The notes beneath the pieces are model-generated. The model did not search any database. It saw only the letters and a program-made list of their open reading frames with translations, and was not told where the DNA came from. The position numbers and the translations under genes are program-made. From assembly GCA_965276785.1 (NCBI GenBank), contig OZ255629.1, forward strand, positions 3,906,001 through 3,970,000: a DNA stretch of 64,000 nucleotides, read 5' to 3'. Positions 40,989 to 50,318 of this stretch are shown piece after piece (position 1 is the first letter of the stretch; each line of letters starts with the position of its first letter). The DNA comes from LMUY01 sp965276785 (GTDB lineage: Bacteria > Pseudomonadota > Alphaproteobacteria > Acetobacterales > Acetobacteraceae).

Positions 40989-42732
40989 GCTGCCTGTCCT
41001 GCTCGGGTGGAGTGCCCAGGTAGGCGGCGATCACGTCGGGCTCGCCGAGCACGGCCTGCGGTGCGCCATCGGCGATGCGGCGGCCGAAATTGAGCACGGT
41101 GATGTGGTCGGCGACCGATTCCACCAGCGCCATGTCGTGGTCCACGATCAGGATGGTGAGGCCGTGGCCTTTCAGCCGCCGCAGCAGCGCGCCCAGTTCG
41201 GCCTTCTCGGTCATGTTCAGCCCCGCGGCGGGTTCGTCCAGCAGCAGCAATTGGGGGCTGCCGGCCAAGGCGCGCGCGATCTCCACATGGCGCTGGTGGC
41301 CGTATGATAGCTCGCCGACCATCCGCAGCGCGTCGGCCCGGCGCCCCACAAACTCCAATGCGGCGAGGGCGCGCTGCACCACCAGGCCCGGGTGGCCGCA
41401 GACGTCGTTGCCGGGCCGCTCGGCGCCGACGGTGACGTTCTCCAGCACCGTCATGCCGCGGAACACGCGGATGTTCTGGAACGTGCGGGCCAAGCCGGCG
41501 CGGGTGCGGCGATGCGTCGGGGCTGTGGTGATGTCAGGCCCGGCGAAGTGGATCTGTCCGGCGGTGGGCCGGTAGAGGCCGGTGAGCACGTTGATGAAGG
41601 TGCTCTTGCCCGAGCCGTTCGGCCCGATCAGCGCGTGAACGCTGCCGCGCTGCACCACCAGGTCCACCCCGTCCAGCGCCTTGAGGCCGCCGAAATGCTT
41701 GGCCAGGCCGGTGACCCGCAGCACCTCGCCGCCGGCGCCCACGGTTTGGGATAGCAGCGGCAAGCTGGCCACGTCGCCGGTGATGCCGCGGCCGGGGCGG
41801 CGCAGGCGGGCGGCGAGGAAGCCCCACAAGCCGTTGGGCAGGAACACCATGATGAGGATGACGGCCGCGCCATAGACCGCGAGGTAGACCTGGCGCAGGA
41901 AACGCAGCCATTCCGGCAGCATCACCAGCAAGGCGGTGCCGAGCAGCGCGCCGAACGGAGACTGCACGCCGCCGAGCAGGGCCATGGTGAGCAGCACGAT
42001 GGACTCGTTGAAGCTGAACTGGTCCGGGCTGATGTAGCTGAAGGCGCCGGCGAACAGTGCGCCGCCCAAGCCGCCAAGCACGGCGCTGATGCCGAAAGCC
42101 AGCACTTTGGTGCGGAAAATGTCGATGCCGCAGGTGCTGGCGGCGATCTCGTTGTCGCGCACCGCCTGCATGGCGCGGCCGAGCTGGCTGGTTTTCAACC
42201 GCCAGGCCAGGAAGGTCACGGCTGCCAAGACGGCCACGCACAGGCCCAGGTAGCGGTTGCCGGGCAGGAAGCCTGGCGGACGCGCGATGCTGCCGATGCC
42301 GTGGGTGACGCCGATCCAGTTGGTTAGTACCAGGGTGAGGATTTCCTGGAACGAGATGGTGACCATGGCGAGGTAGTGGCCACCCAGGCGCAGGCTGGCG
42401 ACGCCGAGGATGAGGCCGAGCGCGCCGGCCAGGATCACGCCGCCGAGCAGGGCGGCCACGAACGGCAGGTGGTAGTCCGCCACGCCGATTGCGGTGCCAT
42501 AGGCGCCGAGGCCGAGGAAGCCAGCCTGTGCCAGGGAAATCTGGCCGCAATAGCCGAGCACCACCACCAGGCCGGCCACCGCGATGGCGTAGGTGACGGC
42601 CTGCATCATCAGGTTCAGCGTGTAACCCGACCCGGGCACGAATTGCGACGCGGTGACGAGCACGAGGCCGGCAAGCAGGGTAGGGAGCACGCCGCGCCAT
42701 GGGCGGGCCTGTGCGATGGCGGGCGGGGTCAT
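40975..42732 (-). CDS. LivM-LivG fusion: ABC permease joined to ATPase
   Basis: This 585-residue protein joins a LivM permease (about residues 1 to 320, with QISLAQAGFLGLGAYG and LGGVQSPFGALLGT) to a LivG ATPase (about 345 to 585). The ATPase has GPNGSGKST, LSYGHQRHVEIARA and LLLLDEPAAGLN. The two units are normally separate. The ATG at 42732 overlaps the livH stop (ATGA). No frameshift is needed, so the fusion looks natural. Confidence 0.92.
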   Translation of the reverse strand: MTPPAIAQARPWRGVLPTLLAGLVLVTASQFVPGSGYTLNLMMQAVTYAIAVAGLVVVLGYCGQISLAQAGFLGLGAYGTAIGVADYHLPFVAALLGGVILAGALGLILGVASLRLGGHYLAMVTISFQEILTLVLTNWIGVTHGIGSIARPPGFLPGNRYLGLCVAVLAAVTFLAWRLKTSQLGRAMQAVRDNEIAASTCGIDIFRTKVLAFGISAVLGGLGGALFAGAFSYISPDQFSFNESIVLLTMALLGGVQSPFGALLGTALLVMLPEWLRFLRQVYLAVYGAAVILIMVFLPNGLWGFLAARLRRPGRGITGDVASLPLLSQTVGAGGEVLRVTGLAKHFGGLKALDGVDLVVQRGSVHALIGPNGSGKSTFINVLTGLYRPTAGQIHFAGPDITTAPTHRRTRAGLARTFQNIRVFRGMTVLENVTVGAERPGNDVCGHPGLVVQRALAALEFVGRRADALRMVGELSYGHQRHVEIARALAGSPQLLLLDEPAAGLNMTEKAELGALLRRLKGHGLTILIVDHDMALVESVADHITVLNFGRRIADGAPQAVLGEPDVIAAYLGTPPEQDRQHEAA

Positions 42733-43604
42733 GCTTTCTCCGCGATGCGCTCGCCGAACAGGCCTTGCGGACGCACCAGCAACACCAGCAGCAGCAGCGC
42801 GAAGGCATAGGCGTCCTTGTAGGGTACCGAGATGTAGGCGGCGCCCATGGTCTCGGCCACGCCCAGGGCCAGGCCGCCGATGATGGCGCCGGGGATGCTG
42901 CCGAAGCCGCCGATGATGTTGGCGGCGAAGGCTTTCAACGCGACGACTGCGCCCATGCCCACGCTCACGAACAGCACCGGCGCCACCAGCACGCCGGCGA
43001 TCCCGCCCAAGGCGGCGCTGTAAGCGAAGGTGAATAGCACCATCGCCGCCACCGGGATGCCGAGCAGGCTCGCCATCTCCTTGTCCTGGCTGGTCGCCTG
43101 CAGCTTCTTGCCGAGCAGGGTTTTCTCGAACACCACATATTGCAGCAGCACCAGCAGCGCGGTGATCACCAGGATGGCGAGGTATTGGCTGTCCATGAAC
43201 ACGCCCCCTACGTCTACGCCCGGGGTGTCGAACAAGCCGGGCAGGACCTGCGGGCTGGGGCCGTATGTCGCCAGCACGGCGTTGGCGAGCAGGATGGAGG
43301 CGCCGATGGTGCTGATGATCACCGGCAACTGGCCGCGATGGCGCAGCGGCCAATAGACCACGCCGGCGAACAGCACGCCGAAGCCCGCCATCAGAACGAT
43401 GACGACCGGGATGGCGAGATAGTAGGGCACGCCTAAGTCGTTCGCCAGGATCACCATGCAGTAGGCGCCCAACATGGAGAACTCGCCCTGGGCGAAGTTG
43501 ACCACGTTGGCGGCGCGGATCAGCAGCACGAAGCCCAGGCTGACCAGGGCGTAGATGCTGCCGATGCCGAGGCCGGTGAACAGCAACTGCAGGAACAGGC
43601 TCAT
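42729..43604 (-). CDS. livH: LivH-type ABC permease
   Basis: This 291-residue permease has about eight helices, NVVNFAQGEFSMLGAY near residue 35 and GGFGSIPGAIIGGLALGV near 230. It pairs with the LivM half of the fused protein to form the channel. It lies 10 bases after the binding-protein gene. Confidence 0.93.
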   Translation of the reverse strand: MSLFLQLLFTGLGIGSIYALVSLGFVLLIRAANVVNFAQGEFSMLGAYCMVILANDLGVPYYLAIPVVIVLMAGFGVLFAGVVYWPLRHRGQLPVIISTIGASILLANAVLATYGPSPQVLPGLFDTPGVDVGGVFMDSQYLAILVITALLVLLQYVVFEKTLLGKKLQATSQDKEMASLLGIPVAAMVLFTFAYSAALGGIAGVLVAPVLFVSVGMGAVVALKAFAANIIGGFGSIPGAIIGGLALGVAETMGAAYISVPYKDAYAFALLLLVLLVRPQGLFGERIAEKA

Positions 43605-43614
43605 TTGGCTGCGC

Positions 43615-44748
43615 CTAAGCGCTGGGAAATTCGATGTGCTTTTCGAACGCGATCTTGCCGCCCTCGTTCTTTACCACGTTGTAGCCGTGCAGCCCGTCGC
43701 CATTGTCGTCGTAGTTGTATTGGCCCTCGGCGCCCTCGAAGCCGCGGATGGCCAGGATGGCGCTGCGGATCTTCTCCGGGTCGGTGCTGCCGGCGGTGTT
43801 GATCGCTTGGCCCAGGATGGTGATGGCGTCGTAGGCCCAGGCGGATTGGTTGTCGGGTGCGGACTTGTGCACCGCCTGGTATTTCTTGGCGAAGGCGGTT
43901 GCGGCCGGGCTGGCATCCACGGCGTAGTCGGCCACGCCAAAGGTGCCGTAGAGGCTGGGGCCGGCCAGGTTCAGCGCCGAGATGTTGACGATGGAGGCGG
44001 AGCCCACCCAGGGGATGCGGACGCCGAATTGGCGCAACTGGCGGGCGAACACGCCCAGGTCGGTCTCGAAGGTGAAGTAGGTGCCGAGCACGTCGGCGCC
44101 TGACTGGCGCACGGCCAGGGCCACGGGGGTGAAGTCGGCCTGCTGGTTGGTGTAGCCCTGTTGCAGCACGGGTTCGACGCCGGCGTCCTTCAAGCTGGCC
44201 ACCAGCGCCTTCTCGCCGTTGCTGCCGAAGGCGTCGGTGGAATAGACCGTCGCCCACTTCTTTTTGCCGAGGGTTTGCAGGCCGTAATTGGCGATGACCT
44301 TGGCGGAGTAGCTGTCGTTCGGGCGGCAGCGGAATAGCCAGCGGTTGCCCATGTGGGTGAGTTGCGGGTCGGTGCCGCCGATCATCATCGGTTTGCCGAC
44401 CTTGAGCACGTCTGGCGCCATGGAATGCACCTGGGTGGAGCGGATGGAGCCGACGAAGGCCACCATCGCCGGGTCGCTGGAGAGGCGGGAGAAGGCGAGC
44501 ACGGCGCCGGGGTTGGTGGTCTGGTCGTCCACCGTCACCAGTTCCAACTGGCGGCCCAGCACGCCTTTGCTGTTCACCTCATCCAGCGCGATGCGCGCGC
44601 CGGTTTGCTGGAAGCCGCCGGACTCGGCGGCGGGCCCGGTGAGCGGCACGGTCATGCCGAGCTTGATGGTGTCGGCGGCGCGGGCGACCCAAGGCATGGC
44701 CAGCGTTCCGGCGGAGGCGAGCAGCAGACTACGGCGATGAAGCGGCAC
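43615..44748 (-). CDS. LivJ/LivK-type substrate-binding protein
   Basis: This 377-residue periplasmic protein has a signal peptide (RRSLLLASAGTLAMPWVARAAD). The type I binding fold shows IKLGMTVPLTGPAAESGG and YSTDAFGSNGEKALV. It heads the liv operon. The ligand could be branched-chain amino acids, amides or aromatic acids. Confidence 0.92.
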   Translation of the reverse strand: MPLHRRSLLLASAGTLAMPWVARAADTIKLGMTVPLTGPAAESGGFQQTGARIALDEVNSKGVLGRQLELVTVDDQTTNPGAVLAFSRLSSDPAMVAFVGSIRSTQVHSMAPDVLKVGKPMMIGGTDPQLTHMGNRWLFRCRPNDSYSAKVIANYGLQTLGKKKWATVYSTDAFGSNGEKALVASLKDAGVEPVLQQGYTNQQADFTPVALAVRQSGADVLGTYFTFETDLGVFARQLRQFGVRIPWVGSASIVNISALNLAGPSLYGTFGVADYAVDASPAATAFAKKYQAVHKSAPDNQSAWAYDAITILGQAINTAGSTDPEKIRSAILAIRGFEGAEGQYNYDDNGDGLHGYNVVKNEGGKIAFEKHIEFPSA

Positions 44749-44837
44749 GATGGTCCTCCCGAACCGGCCGGACCTTTGCCCGGCGCGTTATTGGGGCCAT
44801 CAAGCCACGGCGGAGGGGCTTCAGCAAGCGAGACGCG

Positions 44838-45989
44838 TTAGAGGACCAGTCCCGCCGCCAAGGGGGAAAGCAGCACCAGCACGCAAACCGCATCCAGCAT
44901 CCGGCGGACCGGGATGGCGCGGCCGGAGAGCGCCCAGCGCAGCGTTCCTGCCAGCGCTGCGGCGGCGACGAACCAGCCGGCGGTGGGCCAGAACGACCAA
45001 TCGGGCGGGAGCCAGTCGTCGGCCAGCGAAAAGGCAAAGGTGAGCATCACCGCGATCAGCGCGCCGCCGCCGTAGAGCGCCATGTGGAAGGCGAAGCTGT
45101 GGCGCCAGCGCTCACGGTGCTGCGCCCAAAACAAGCCCGTCGCGACCGTGAGGCACAGGCCCACCAGCAGCACCTGCCCGGCGGGCTGCGGCCCGAACGC
45201 CACGTTCAACTCGGCGAGCAGCGGGCGCCTGAAGCCGATATTGGTGCCCAGCCCGTACCAGGCCGCCTCAACCGCCAAGGTTCCGAGGCAGGCGGCCAGC
45301 GCCAGCCCGAGCACCGGCAGCGGCGAGCGGTCCGGGCCCGACGGCATCAGGCGCCAGCCCATCAACCAGACGAACAAGCCCGCCACCAGCGCCGCGCCGG
45401 CCGCGTCTGCCTTGGACTGGAGGAAGTAGTGGTAGAGGCCGAGGGCGGCCACCAGGTAGACCGTGCGATGCAGCCGCTTCCAGCCGTGCCCTAGTTGCCG
45501 CAGCGCGTGATCGGTGGAGCTGGCGCCTAGCACGCCCAGCCCCACCAAGGCCACCAAGCCGATTTCCAGGTAGAACCGCTCGAGGATTTCGGTGGCGACG
45601 TGCATCCATTGCCAGTCCTCGTCCCAGGCATACAGCGCCACGTGGGCAAGGCCGTAGAACAGCGCCGCCAAGCCGAGTTGGCGGCGGATCAGCATGATGC
45701 GGTGCCAGTTGAAGATCGCCCGCACCGGGCTGACCAGCAGCGACAGCAAGAGGAAGCGGACGGTCCAGAACCCGGTTTGATGCAGCGCCTCGTGGATTGG
45801 CCGGGCGCCGAGCAGGCCATCCCAGAACGCGAACGCCAGCCAGGCGGCGGGTGCCAATTCCAGCACCAGGGCAGCGGCCTTCAGCGGCGAAAGCCGGCCG
45901 CTGCGGTCATGCCAGGGCCATGGCGTCTTGTGCAGGCGATGGCGGGCCTGGGGGCGCATGCCGGGCGCGCGCAGGACTTCCTCGCTCAC
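44838..45989 (-). CDS. MsrQ/YedZ-like haem membrane protein with C-terminal extension
   Basis: The first 215 or so residues of this 383-residue protein match MsrQ, the haem b subunit that feeds electrons to the methionine sulfoxide reductase MsrP. Candidate haem histidines lie in LAHVALYAW, WKRLHRTVYL and LYHYFLQSK. A further 170 residues with about five hydrophobic helices follow, absent from E. coli MsrQ. No msrP lies nearby. The GTG at 45989 is coupled to the previous stop (GTGA); an ATG at 45959 is possible. Confidence 0.8.
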   Translation of the reverse strand: MSEEVLRAPGMRPQARHRLHKTPWPWHDRSGRLSPLKAAALVLELAPAAWLAFAFWDGLLGARPIHEALHQTGFWTVRFLLLSLLVSPVRAIFNWHRIMLIRRQLGLAALFYGLAHVALYAWDEDWQWMHVATEILERFYLEIGLVALVGLGVLGASSTDHALRQLGHGWKRLHRTVYLVAALGLYHYFLQSKADAAGAALVAGLFVWLMGWRLMPSGPDRSPLPVLGLALAACLGTLAVEAAWYGLGTNIGFRRPLLAELNVAFGPQPAGQVLLVGLCLTVATGLFWAQHRERWRHSFAFHMALYGGGALIAVMLTFAFSLADDWLPPDWSFWPTAGWFVAAAALAGTLRWALSGRAIPVRRMLDAVCVLVLLSPLAAGLVL

Positions 45990-46534
45990 TCGTGCAGCTC
46001 CGCTGGGGCGATGTGGCGGAATCCGTCGGGCGGGGCGAAGTTGGCGGGGTCCTGCGGGGCGTAGGTGACGGCGCTTGCCTCCACCAGGACTTGGTCGCCG
46101 TGGCTGGCGCGCAGCATGACGCCGTCCGCCGTGAGGCAGAGCACGGTGGGCTGTCCGCCATTGTCCGCGGTCTGCCAATTGGTGCAGGCCAGCCCGGCAA
46201 CCTGGTCGTCGCCAAGGCGGCTGAAAGCGTTGCCGGGATCGGTCACGAAGCTGCCGGGGCCCATGTCCAGCACCGAGCGGTCGGCCAGCTTGACCACCTG
46301 CATCTGCCCGGTGCGATAGTCGCCGATCATGTAGAGCCCCGGCGAGGGGGCATCGACCCGCATCTTGCCCGCTGCCACGGACCAGCGGATACGCTGTTGC
46401 CGCGGTGGGCCGCCGGGGCCGCGTCCGGCGATCTGATAGGTCACGTCGACGTCGCGCAGCGGCACGGTCGGCGGCTTGCCCGCAGCCAGCACCGGGGTTG
46501 TGACGAGTGCGGCCAGCAGCGCGGCGCGGATCAC
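45986..46534 (-). CDS. Periplasmic protein, paralogue of upstream gene
   Basis: This 182-residue protein has a signal peptide (ALLAALVTTPVLAAG). Conserved pieces shared with the next gene upstream are DVDVTYQI, GLYMIGDYRTGQMQVV and a cysteine pair near AGLACTNW and VLCLT. Function is unknown. GTGA overlaps at both ends tie it to MsrQ and its paralogue, which suggests an envelope redox role. Confidence 0.65.
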   Translation of the reverse strand: MIRAALLAALVTTPVLAAGKPPTVPLRDVDVTYQIAGRGPGGPPRQQRIRWSVAAGKMRVDAPSPGLYMIGDYRTGQMQVVKLADRSVLDMGPGSFVTDPGNAFSRLGDDQVAGLACTNWQTADNGGQPTVLCLTADGVMLRASHGDQVLVEASAVTYAPQDPANFAPPDGFRHIAPAELHE

Positions 46535-47121
46535 TGGCCGCCCTTGAGGTTGACGCGGAAGAACCCGTCCGGCGGGCGGAACCGGTCCGGCGGCGCCCGG
46601 TCGTGGGAGAGCGAGCGCGCGACCAACTCGCCAGATTGGCCATCCCAGGTGCCGCTGGCGCGCAGCACGACCCCTTCGTCGCTGACGCAGGCGGTCGCGT
46701 CCAGCTTGCGGGCGTGCACGGTCCATTCGGTGCAGGCGATGCCGAGCACCTGCCCGGTGCCGAGCCGGGTGAATTGCGCGCCGGCGCCGGCCACGGCCTG
46801 GCTGAGCAGGGCTTGCGGGCTGCCGCCGTGGATCGGCAGTTCGAGATAGGTGTTCTGAGCCGTGAACACAACGTCGGCCATGTGGCGACCCAGGTCGGCA
46901 ATGGCGTAGACGGCGCCGCCGACCGGCTCGCTGCGCAGGCGCTCGCCGGCTGCGTCCCATTCGAGCCGCACGCCGCCGGGGGCGCCGCCGGGGATCGCGG
47001 CGGCCGCCGGGCCGGATACGCGGTAGAGCACGTCCACATCGGCCGTGGGCACCAGCCGCGGCTGGGCGGACGCCAGGACCGGCGCGGCGAGCAGGGCTAG
47101 AACAAGCGGCAGGCGGGTCAT
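46531..47121 (-). CDS. Periplasmic protein, paralogue of downstream gene
   Basis: This 196-residue protein has a signal peptide (LPLVLALLAAPVLASAQP). It shares DVDVLYRVSG, GAVYAIADLGRHMADVV, LGIACTEWTVH and DATACVSDEGVVLRASG with its neighbour. The two probably arose by tandem duplication. The ATG overlaps the aat stop (ATGA). No catalytic motif is seen. Confidence 0.65.
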   Translation of the reverse strand: MTRLPLVLALLAAPVLASAQPRLVPTADVDVLYRVSGPAAAAIPGGAPGGVRLEWDAAGERLRSEPVGGAVYAIADLGRHMADVVFTAQNTYLELPIHGGSPQALLSQAVAGAGAQFTRLGTGQVLGIACTEWTVHARKLDATACVSDEGVVLRASGTWDGQSGELVARSLSHDRAPPDRFRPPDGFFRVNLKGGQ

Positions 47122-47771
47122 CGATGCACCATGGTCCGGATTTCAGCCTCGATTGCGCCGCTGTCAGCGTCCCAGCGCGCGGCCTCGTCGACGGCGCCGG
47201 CGAGCAATTGCTTGTAGCGTTCGCGGGGCACTTCCTCGGTGCCGAACTGGGCGAGGTGGCTGGTGACGAACTGGGTGTCGAGCAGGCGATAGCCGCCCAG
47301 GCGCAAGCGGGCCACCAGATGCACCAGCGCCACCTTGGAGGCGTCGCGCGCCATGCTGAACATGCTCTCGCCGAAGAACGCGGCCCCCAGGCTGACGCCG
47401 TAAAGGCCGCCGACCAGCGCGTCGCCTTCGCGGCATTCGACGCTATGGGCGTAACCGGCTTGGTGCAGGCCGGCGAATAGGCGCTCGATGTCCGGGTTGA
47501 TCCAGGTTTCCTCCCGGCCTGGTCCCGCAGCGGCGCAGCCTGCTACGACGGCGGGGAAATCCCGGTCGGTGGAGACGCGGTAGGGTCCGCTGAGCACGGT
47601 GCGCAGCAGCCGCTTTGGCGCGTGGAAACGGTCGAGCGGCAGGACGCCACGGTATTCGGGGTCGAGCCAGTACAGCCGCCGGCCGCGCCTGGTCTCGGCC
47701 ATGGGGAACAGCCCCACGCGATAGGCGCGCAGCAGCAGGTCGGGCGTCACTTCCACGGTGCGGCGGGACAT
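47118..47771 (-). CDS. aat: Leucyl/phenylalanyl-tRNA-protein transferase
   Basis: This 217-residue enzyme has the Aat pattern YRVGLFPMAETRRG, YWLDPEYRGVLPLD, AGYAHSVECREGDALVGGLYG and FGESMFSMARDASKVAL. It transfers Leu or Phe to N-terminal Arg/Lys of proteins for ClpS/ClpAP degradation. The ATG at 47771 fits the family length. It leads a coupled series aat-paralogue-paralogue-msrQ. Confidence 0.95.
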   Translation of the reverse strand: MSRRTVEVTPDLLLRAYRVGLFPMAETRRGRRLYWLDPEYRGVLPLDRFHAPKRLLRTVLSGPYRVSTDRDFPAVVAGCAAAGPGREETWINPDIERLFAGLHQAGYAHSVECREGDALVGGLYGVSLGAAFFGESMFSMARDASKVALVHLVARLRLGGYRLLDTQFVTSHLAQFGTEEVPRERYKQLLAGAVDEAARWDADSGAIEAEIRTMVHR

Positions 47772-47872
47772 TGCGGGCAGGCTAGCACAGGCGCGGGCGC
47801 GGTCCATCCGGCGGTGGGCTGGAGGGTGCTCAGGGCCGGTGCTGAAGGCGGATGACGCTGCGCTTTTCCGCC

Positions 47873-48529
47873 CTACCTGGCGGGAATGATGGCGGTGGGG
47901 ATGAGGGGGTCGTCGATTTCCGGCCGGCCGGCGATGTGCTGGTAGGTGCCGAACAGCAGCATGCCAGTGGGGATGTCCTTCCAGACCGTGCTCACGGAGC
48001 GGTAGTCGTTGCCGCCGAAGCCTTCGCGGTAGTGGCTGAGCTTGAGCGCGTGATAGGCGTGGCCGAGCAGAGAGATGTCTTCGACGCCCTCGTTGCGGAT
48101 CAGGTCGTGCCATTGCAGGCCGGGCGACATGTGGGTGTCGAACCCGGCCACCGTGCCGCTCGGGCCGGTAAGGACGGTGCGTAGCGCGGTGCTTGCGTCG
48201 GCGGCGCCGGGCCAATCGGTCAGCCAGATGTCATACCAGGCGCGGACCGGTTCGCCGCCCACGGTCATCAGGCACAGGGTGGGGTCGGCGGGGTCGGCGC
48301 CGCCGAACGCCATGGTGGGGCCGCCCTTCTGCTCCAGGCGAGACCCGGCGGGCGCGCAGGGCCACGGCGCCTCGTGGCCATCGGTCGGGTGGACGTTGCC
48401 GCCGAGGATCAGTGGCGGGTAGTTGGCCGCGGCGGCCTGGATGGAAGGTGGCAGGCTGACGGGCGCGGGGGCGGCGCAGGCGCTGGCGGCCAGGGCGAGC
48501 AGGCAGGCGAGGCTACTTCTTGGTGTCAT
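47873..48529 (-). CDS. Hypothetical lipoprotein
   Basis: This 218-residue protein has a signal peptide with lipobox LAASAC. The remaining sequence is rich in Trp, His and Pro without known motifs (HEAPWPCAPAGSRLE, VEDISLLGHAYHALKLS). It overlaps the yajC end by 17 bases and probably shares its transcript. Function is unknown. Confidence 0.6.
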   Translation of the reverse strand: MTPRSSLACLLALAASACAAPAPVSLPPSIQAAAANYPPLILGGNVHPTDGHEAPWPCAPAGSRLEQKGGPTMAFGGADPADPTLCLMTVGGEPVRAWYDIWLTDWPGAADASTALRTVLTGPSGTVAGFDTHMSPGLQWHDLIRNEGVEDISLLGHAYHALKLSHYREGFGGNDYRSVSTVWKDIPTGMLLFGTYQHIAGRPEIDDPLIPTAIIPAR

Positions 48530-48845
48530 TGGCGACCACCGGGTCGATGACGGTGTTGATGGTCTCGCGCAACGCGGTCACGCGGACGTTGGGGGCGAGC
48601 TCGACCTCCACCTCGTTGCTGCCTTCCTTCACTCGCTGCACCACGCCCACCAGGCCGCCGCCGGTGACGACCTTGTCGCCCCGGCGCAAAGCGGCCAGGC
48701 GGGACTTGAGCTTCTTCTGGGCGCTCTGCTGCGGGCGGATGAGCAGGAAGTAGAACACGCCGAAAATCAGCACGATGGGCAGAAAACTGCTGTATTGCGC
48801 CAGTGTGCTGGTGAAATCTTGGGCGTGGGCTGGCGTGATGAACAT
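48513..48845 (-). CDS. yajC: YajC, preprotein translocase subunit
   Basis: This 110-residue protein has one membrane helix (about residues 18 to 40, LPIVLIFGVFYFLLIRPQQ) and the cytoplasmic domain RRGDKVVTGGGLVGVV. It is an accessory of SecDF, although secD is not adjacent here. The start at 48845 gives the usual length; 48905 would add 20 atypical residues. Confidence 0.93.
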   Translation of the reverse strand: MFITPAHAQDFTSTLAQYSSFLPIVLIFGVFYFLLIRPQQSAQKKLKSRLAALRRGDKVVTGGGLVGVVQRVKEGSNEVEVELAPNVRVTALRETINTVIDPVVANDTKK

Positions 48846-48922
48846 CAGTGCTACCAGGTTGCGATGAGTGGCGGCGGACCATAGTTTGCCCCCCACTGCC
48901 GTCAAGTTGCGCCGAGGTATCG

Positions 48923-49780
48923 TTGGATCCCAGCCTGCACCCCCTGCTCACCCGCATCGCCGATGCGTTGGACCGGCTTGCCCCGCCGCCACCCGTGACG
49001 CCGTCGCTCGACACGGCGGACGCCTTTGTCTGGCACCCGGAGCCGGCGCGCTTGGCCGCGGTGGCGCAGGTGGCACGGGTGCCGCTCGCCCTGCTGCAAG
49101 GTATAGCGGCGCAGCGGGACCGGCTGGTGTCCAACACGCTGCGGTTCGCGGCGGGGTTGCCGGCCAACAATGCCATGCTGTGGGGCGCGCGGGGAATGGG
49201 CAAGTCCTCGCTGGTGAAGGCCGCCCATGCCGAAGCGCTGCGCCAGCACGCGGGCAGCCTGGCGCTGATCGAGATCGCGCGGGAGGACATCGTGACGCTG
49301 CCCGCGCTGCTGGCCGTGCTGCGCCCGGCTAGCCGGCGGTGCCTGGTGTTCTGCGACGACCTGTCGTTCGAGCGTGAGGACGCCGACTACAAGGCATTGA
49401 AGTCGGTGCTGGACGGCGGGATCGAGGGGCGGCCGGCGAACGTGTTGTTCTATGCCACGTCCAACCGCCGCCACCTGATGCCGCGCGAGATGATCGAGAA
49501 CGAGCGGGGCAGCGCGATCAGTCCGGGCGAGGCGGTGGAGGAGAAGGTGTCGCTGTCGGACCGGTTCGGGCTGTGGATCGGGTTTCACAACTGCGACCAG
49601 CCGACTTACTTTGCCATGGTGGAGGGCTATGCCCAGGCGCTGTTGCTGCCGATTGAGACCAAGGCGCTGCACGCTGAGGCGGTGGCGTGGTCTGCCGGGC
49701 GGGGGGGCCGCTCGGGGCGGGTGGCGTGGCAGTTCGTTCAGGACCTGGCGGGGCGGTTGGGTGTGAGGGAGGCTGTCTAA
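48923..49780 (+). CDS. DUF815 AAA-type ATPase
   Basis: This 285-residue protein has Walker A GARGMGKSSLVKA near residue 97, Walker B LVFCDDLSFE near 157, and NVLFYATSNRRHLMPREMIEN, the DUF815 signature. Role is unknown; it is a common alphaproteobacterial gene. The TTG at 48923, with GAGG 5 bases upstream, matches the family N-terminus (LDPSLHPLLTRIADALDRLAPP, in parts). A GTG at 48848 would overlap yajC. Confidence 0.85.
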   Translation: MDPSLHPLLTRIADALDRLAPPPPVTPSLDTADAFVWHPEPARLAAVAQVARVPLALLQGIAAQRDRLVSNTLRFAAGLPANNAMLWGARGMGKSSLVKAAHAEALRQHAGSLALIEIAREDIVTLPALLAVLRPASRRCLVFCDDLSFEREDADYKALKSVLDGGIEGRPANVLFYATSNRRHLMPREMIENERGSAISPGEAVEEKVSLSDRFGLWIGFHNCDQPTYFAMVEGYAQALLLPIETKALHAEAVAWSAGRGGRSGRVAWQFVQDLAGRLGVREAV

Positions 49781-49825
49781 GTCTGAGAGCCTCACTGCCC
49801 TGCTCGCGTGAGAGGGCTATTGTAT

Positions 49826-50260
49826 TTTGCCGTCATACCCGGACGTCATGCCCGTGCTTGGTGACGCCGGGGTTTGTTCGCATCTTTCGGCGCTCCATGC
49901 GTTGAGCCGGTGGTGTGCGGACGCCGTGGATGGCCGGATCAAGTCCACAGCTGTCCGGTTCGTAGAGAGTTAAGGAATACAACACTTTAGCGTCATGCCC
50001 GGACTTGATACGGGCATCCACGGCGTCCCCGCATCAATGGCCCAACCCGTTGAGAGCCAGTCCTCGTCAAGAACCGACCGACGTCATCAGCCAGACCCCG
50101 TGGATCCCTCCGCAGCCATTCCACGGGCGTTGCCCGCGGAACCTTTGGCTGCTCCGCCCGTGTCAAGCACGGGCATGACGATAAAGTTTACTTTCTCGTC
50201 GATAATAACGTGAACCGGACAGCCGTGGATCAAGTCCGGCCATGACCTGCTGCTGTATCC
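49826..50260. repeat. Cluster of dispersed palindromic repeats
   Basis: No gene is supported in 49781-50318. The stretch has GTCATGCCCGGACTTGATACGGGCATCCACGG-type hairpins (about 49993-50024, read in parts), a copy of the 28270-28336 unit (about 49888-49950), and an inverse copy of the 25642 element (about 50172-50228) followed by TCAAGTCCGGCCATGACCTGCT. It is a mosaic of at least three repeat units. Confidence 0.75.
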
Positions 50261-50318
50261 TTGGACCACTCGATTAGGCAGAGTATGATGAGGTTGATGG
50301 GCTTGAATCGGCAAGCGG

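Noticed and set aside
40975..42732. LivM-LivG joined by sequencing error
   Set aside because: One continuous frame with a natural linker and correct coupling at both ends; fused forms occur in alphaproteobacteria.
49781..50318. Short frames in the repeat cluster as genes
   Set aside because: They consist of repeat units, share peptides with the other copies and have no ribosome sites.
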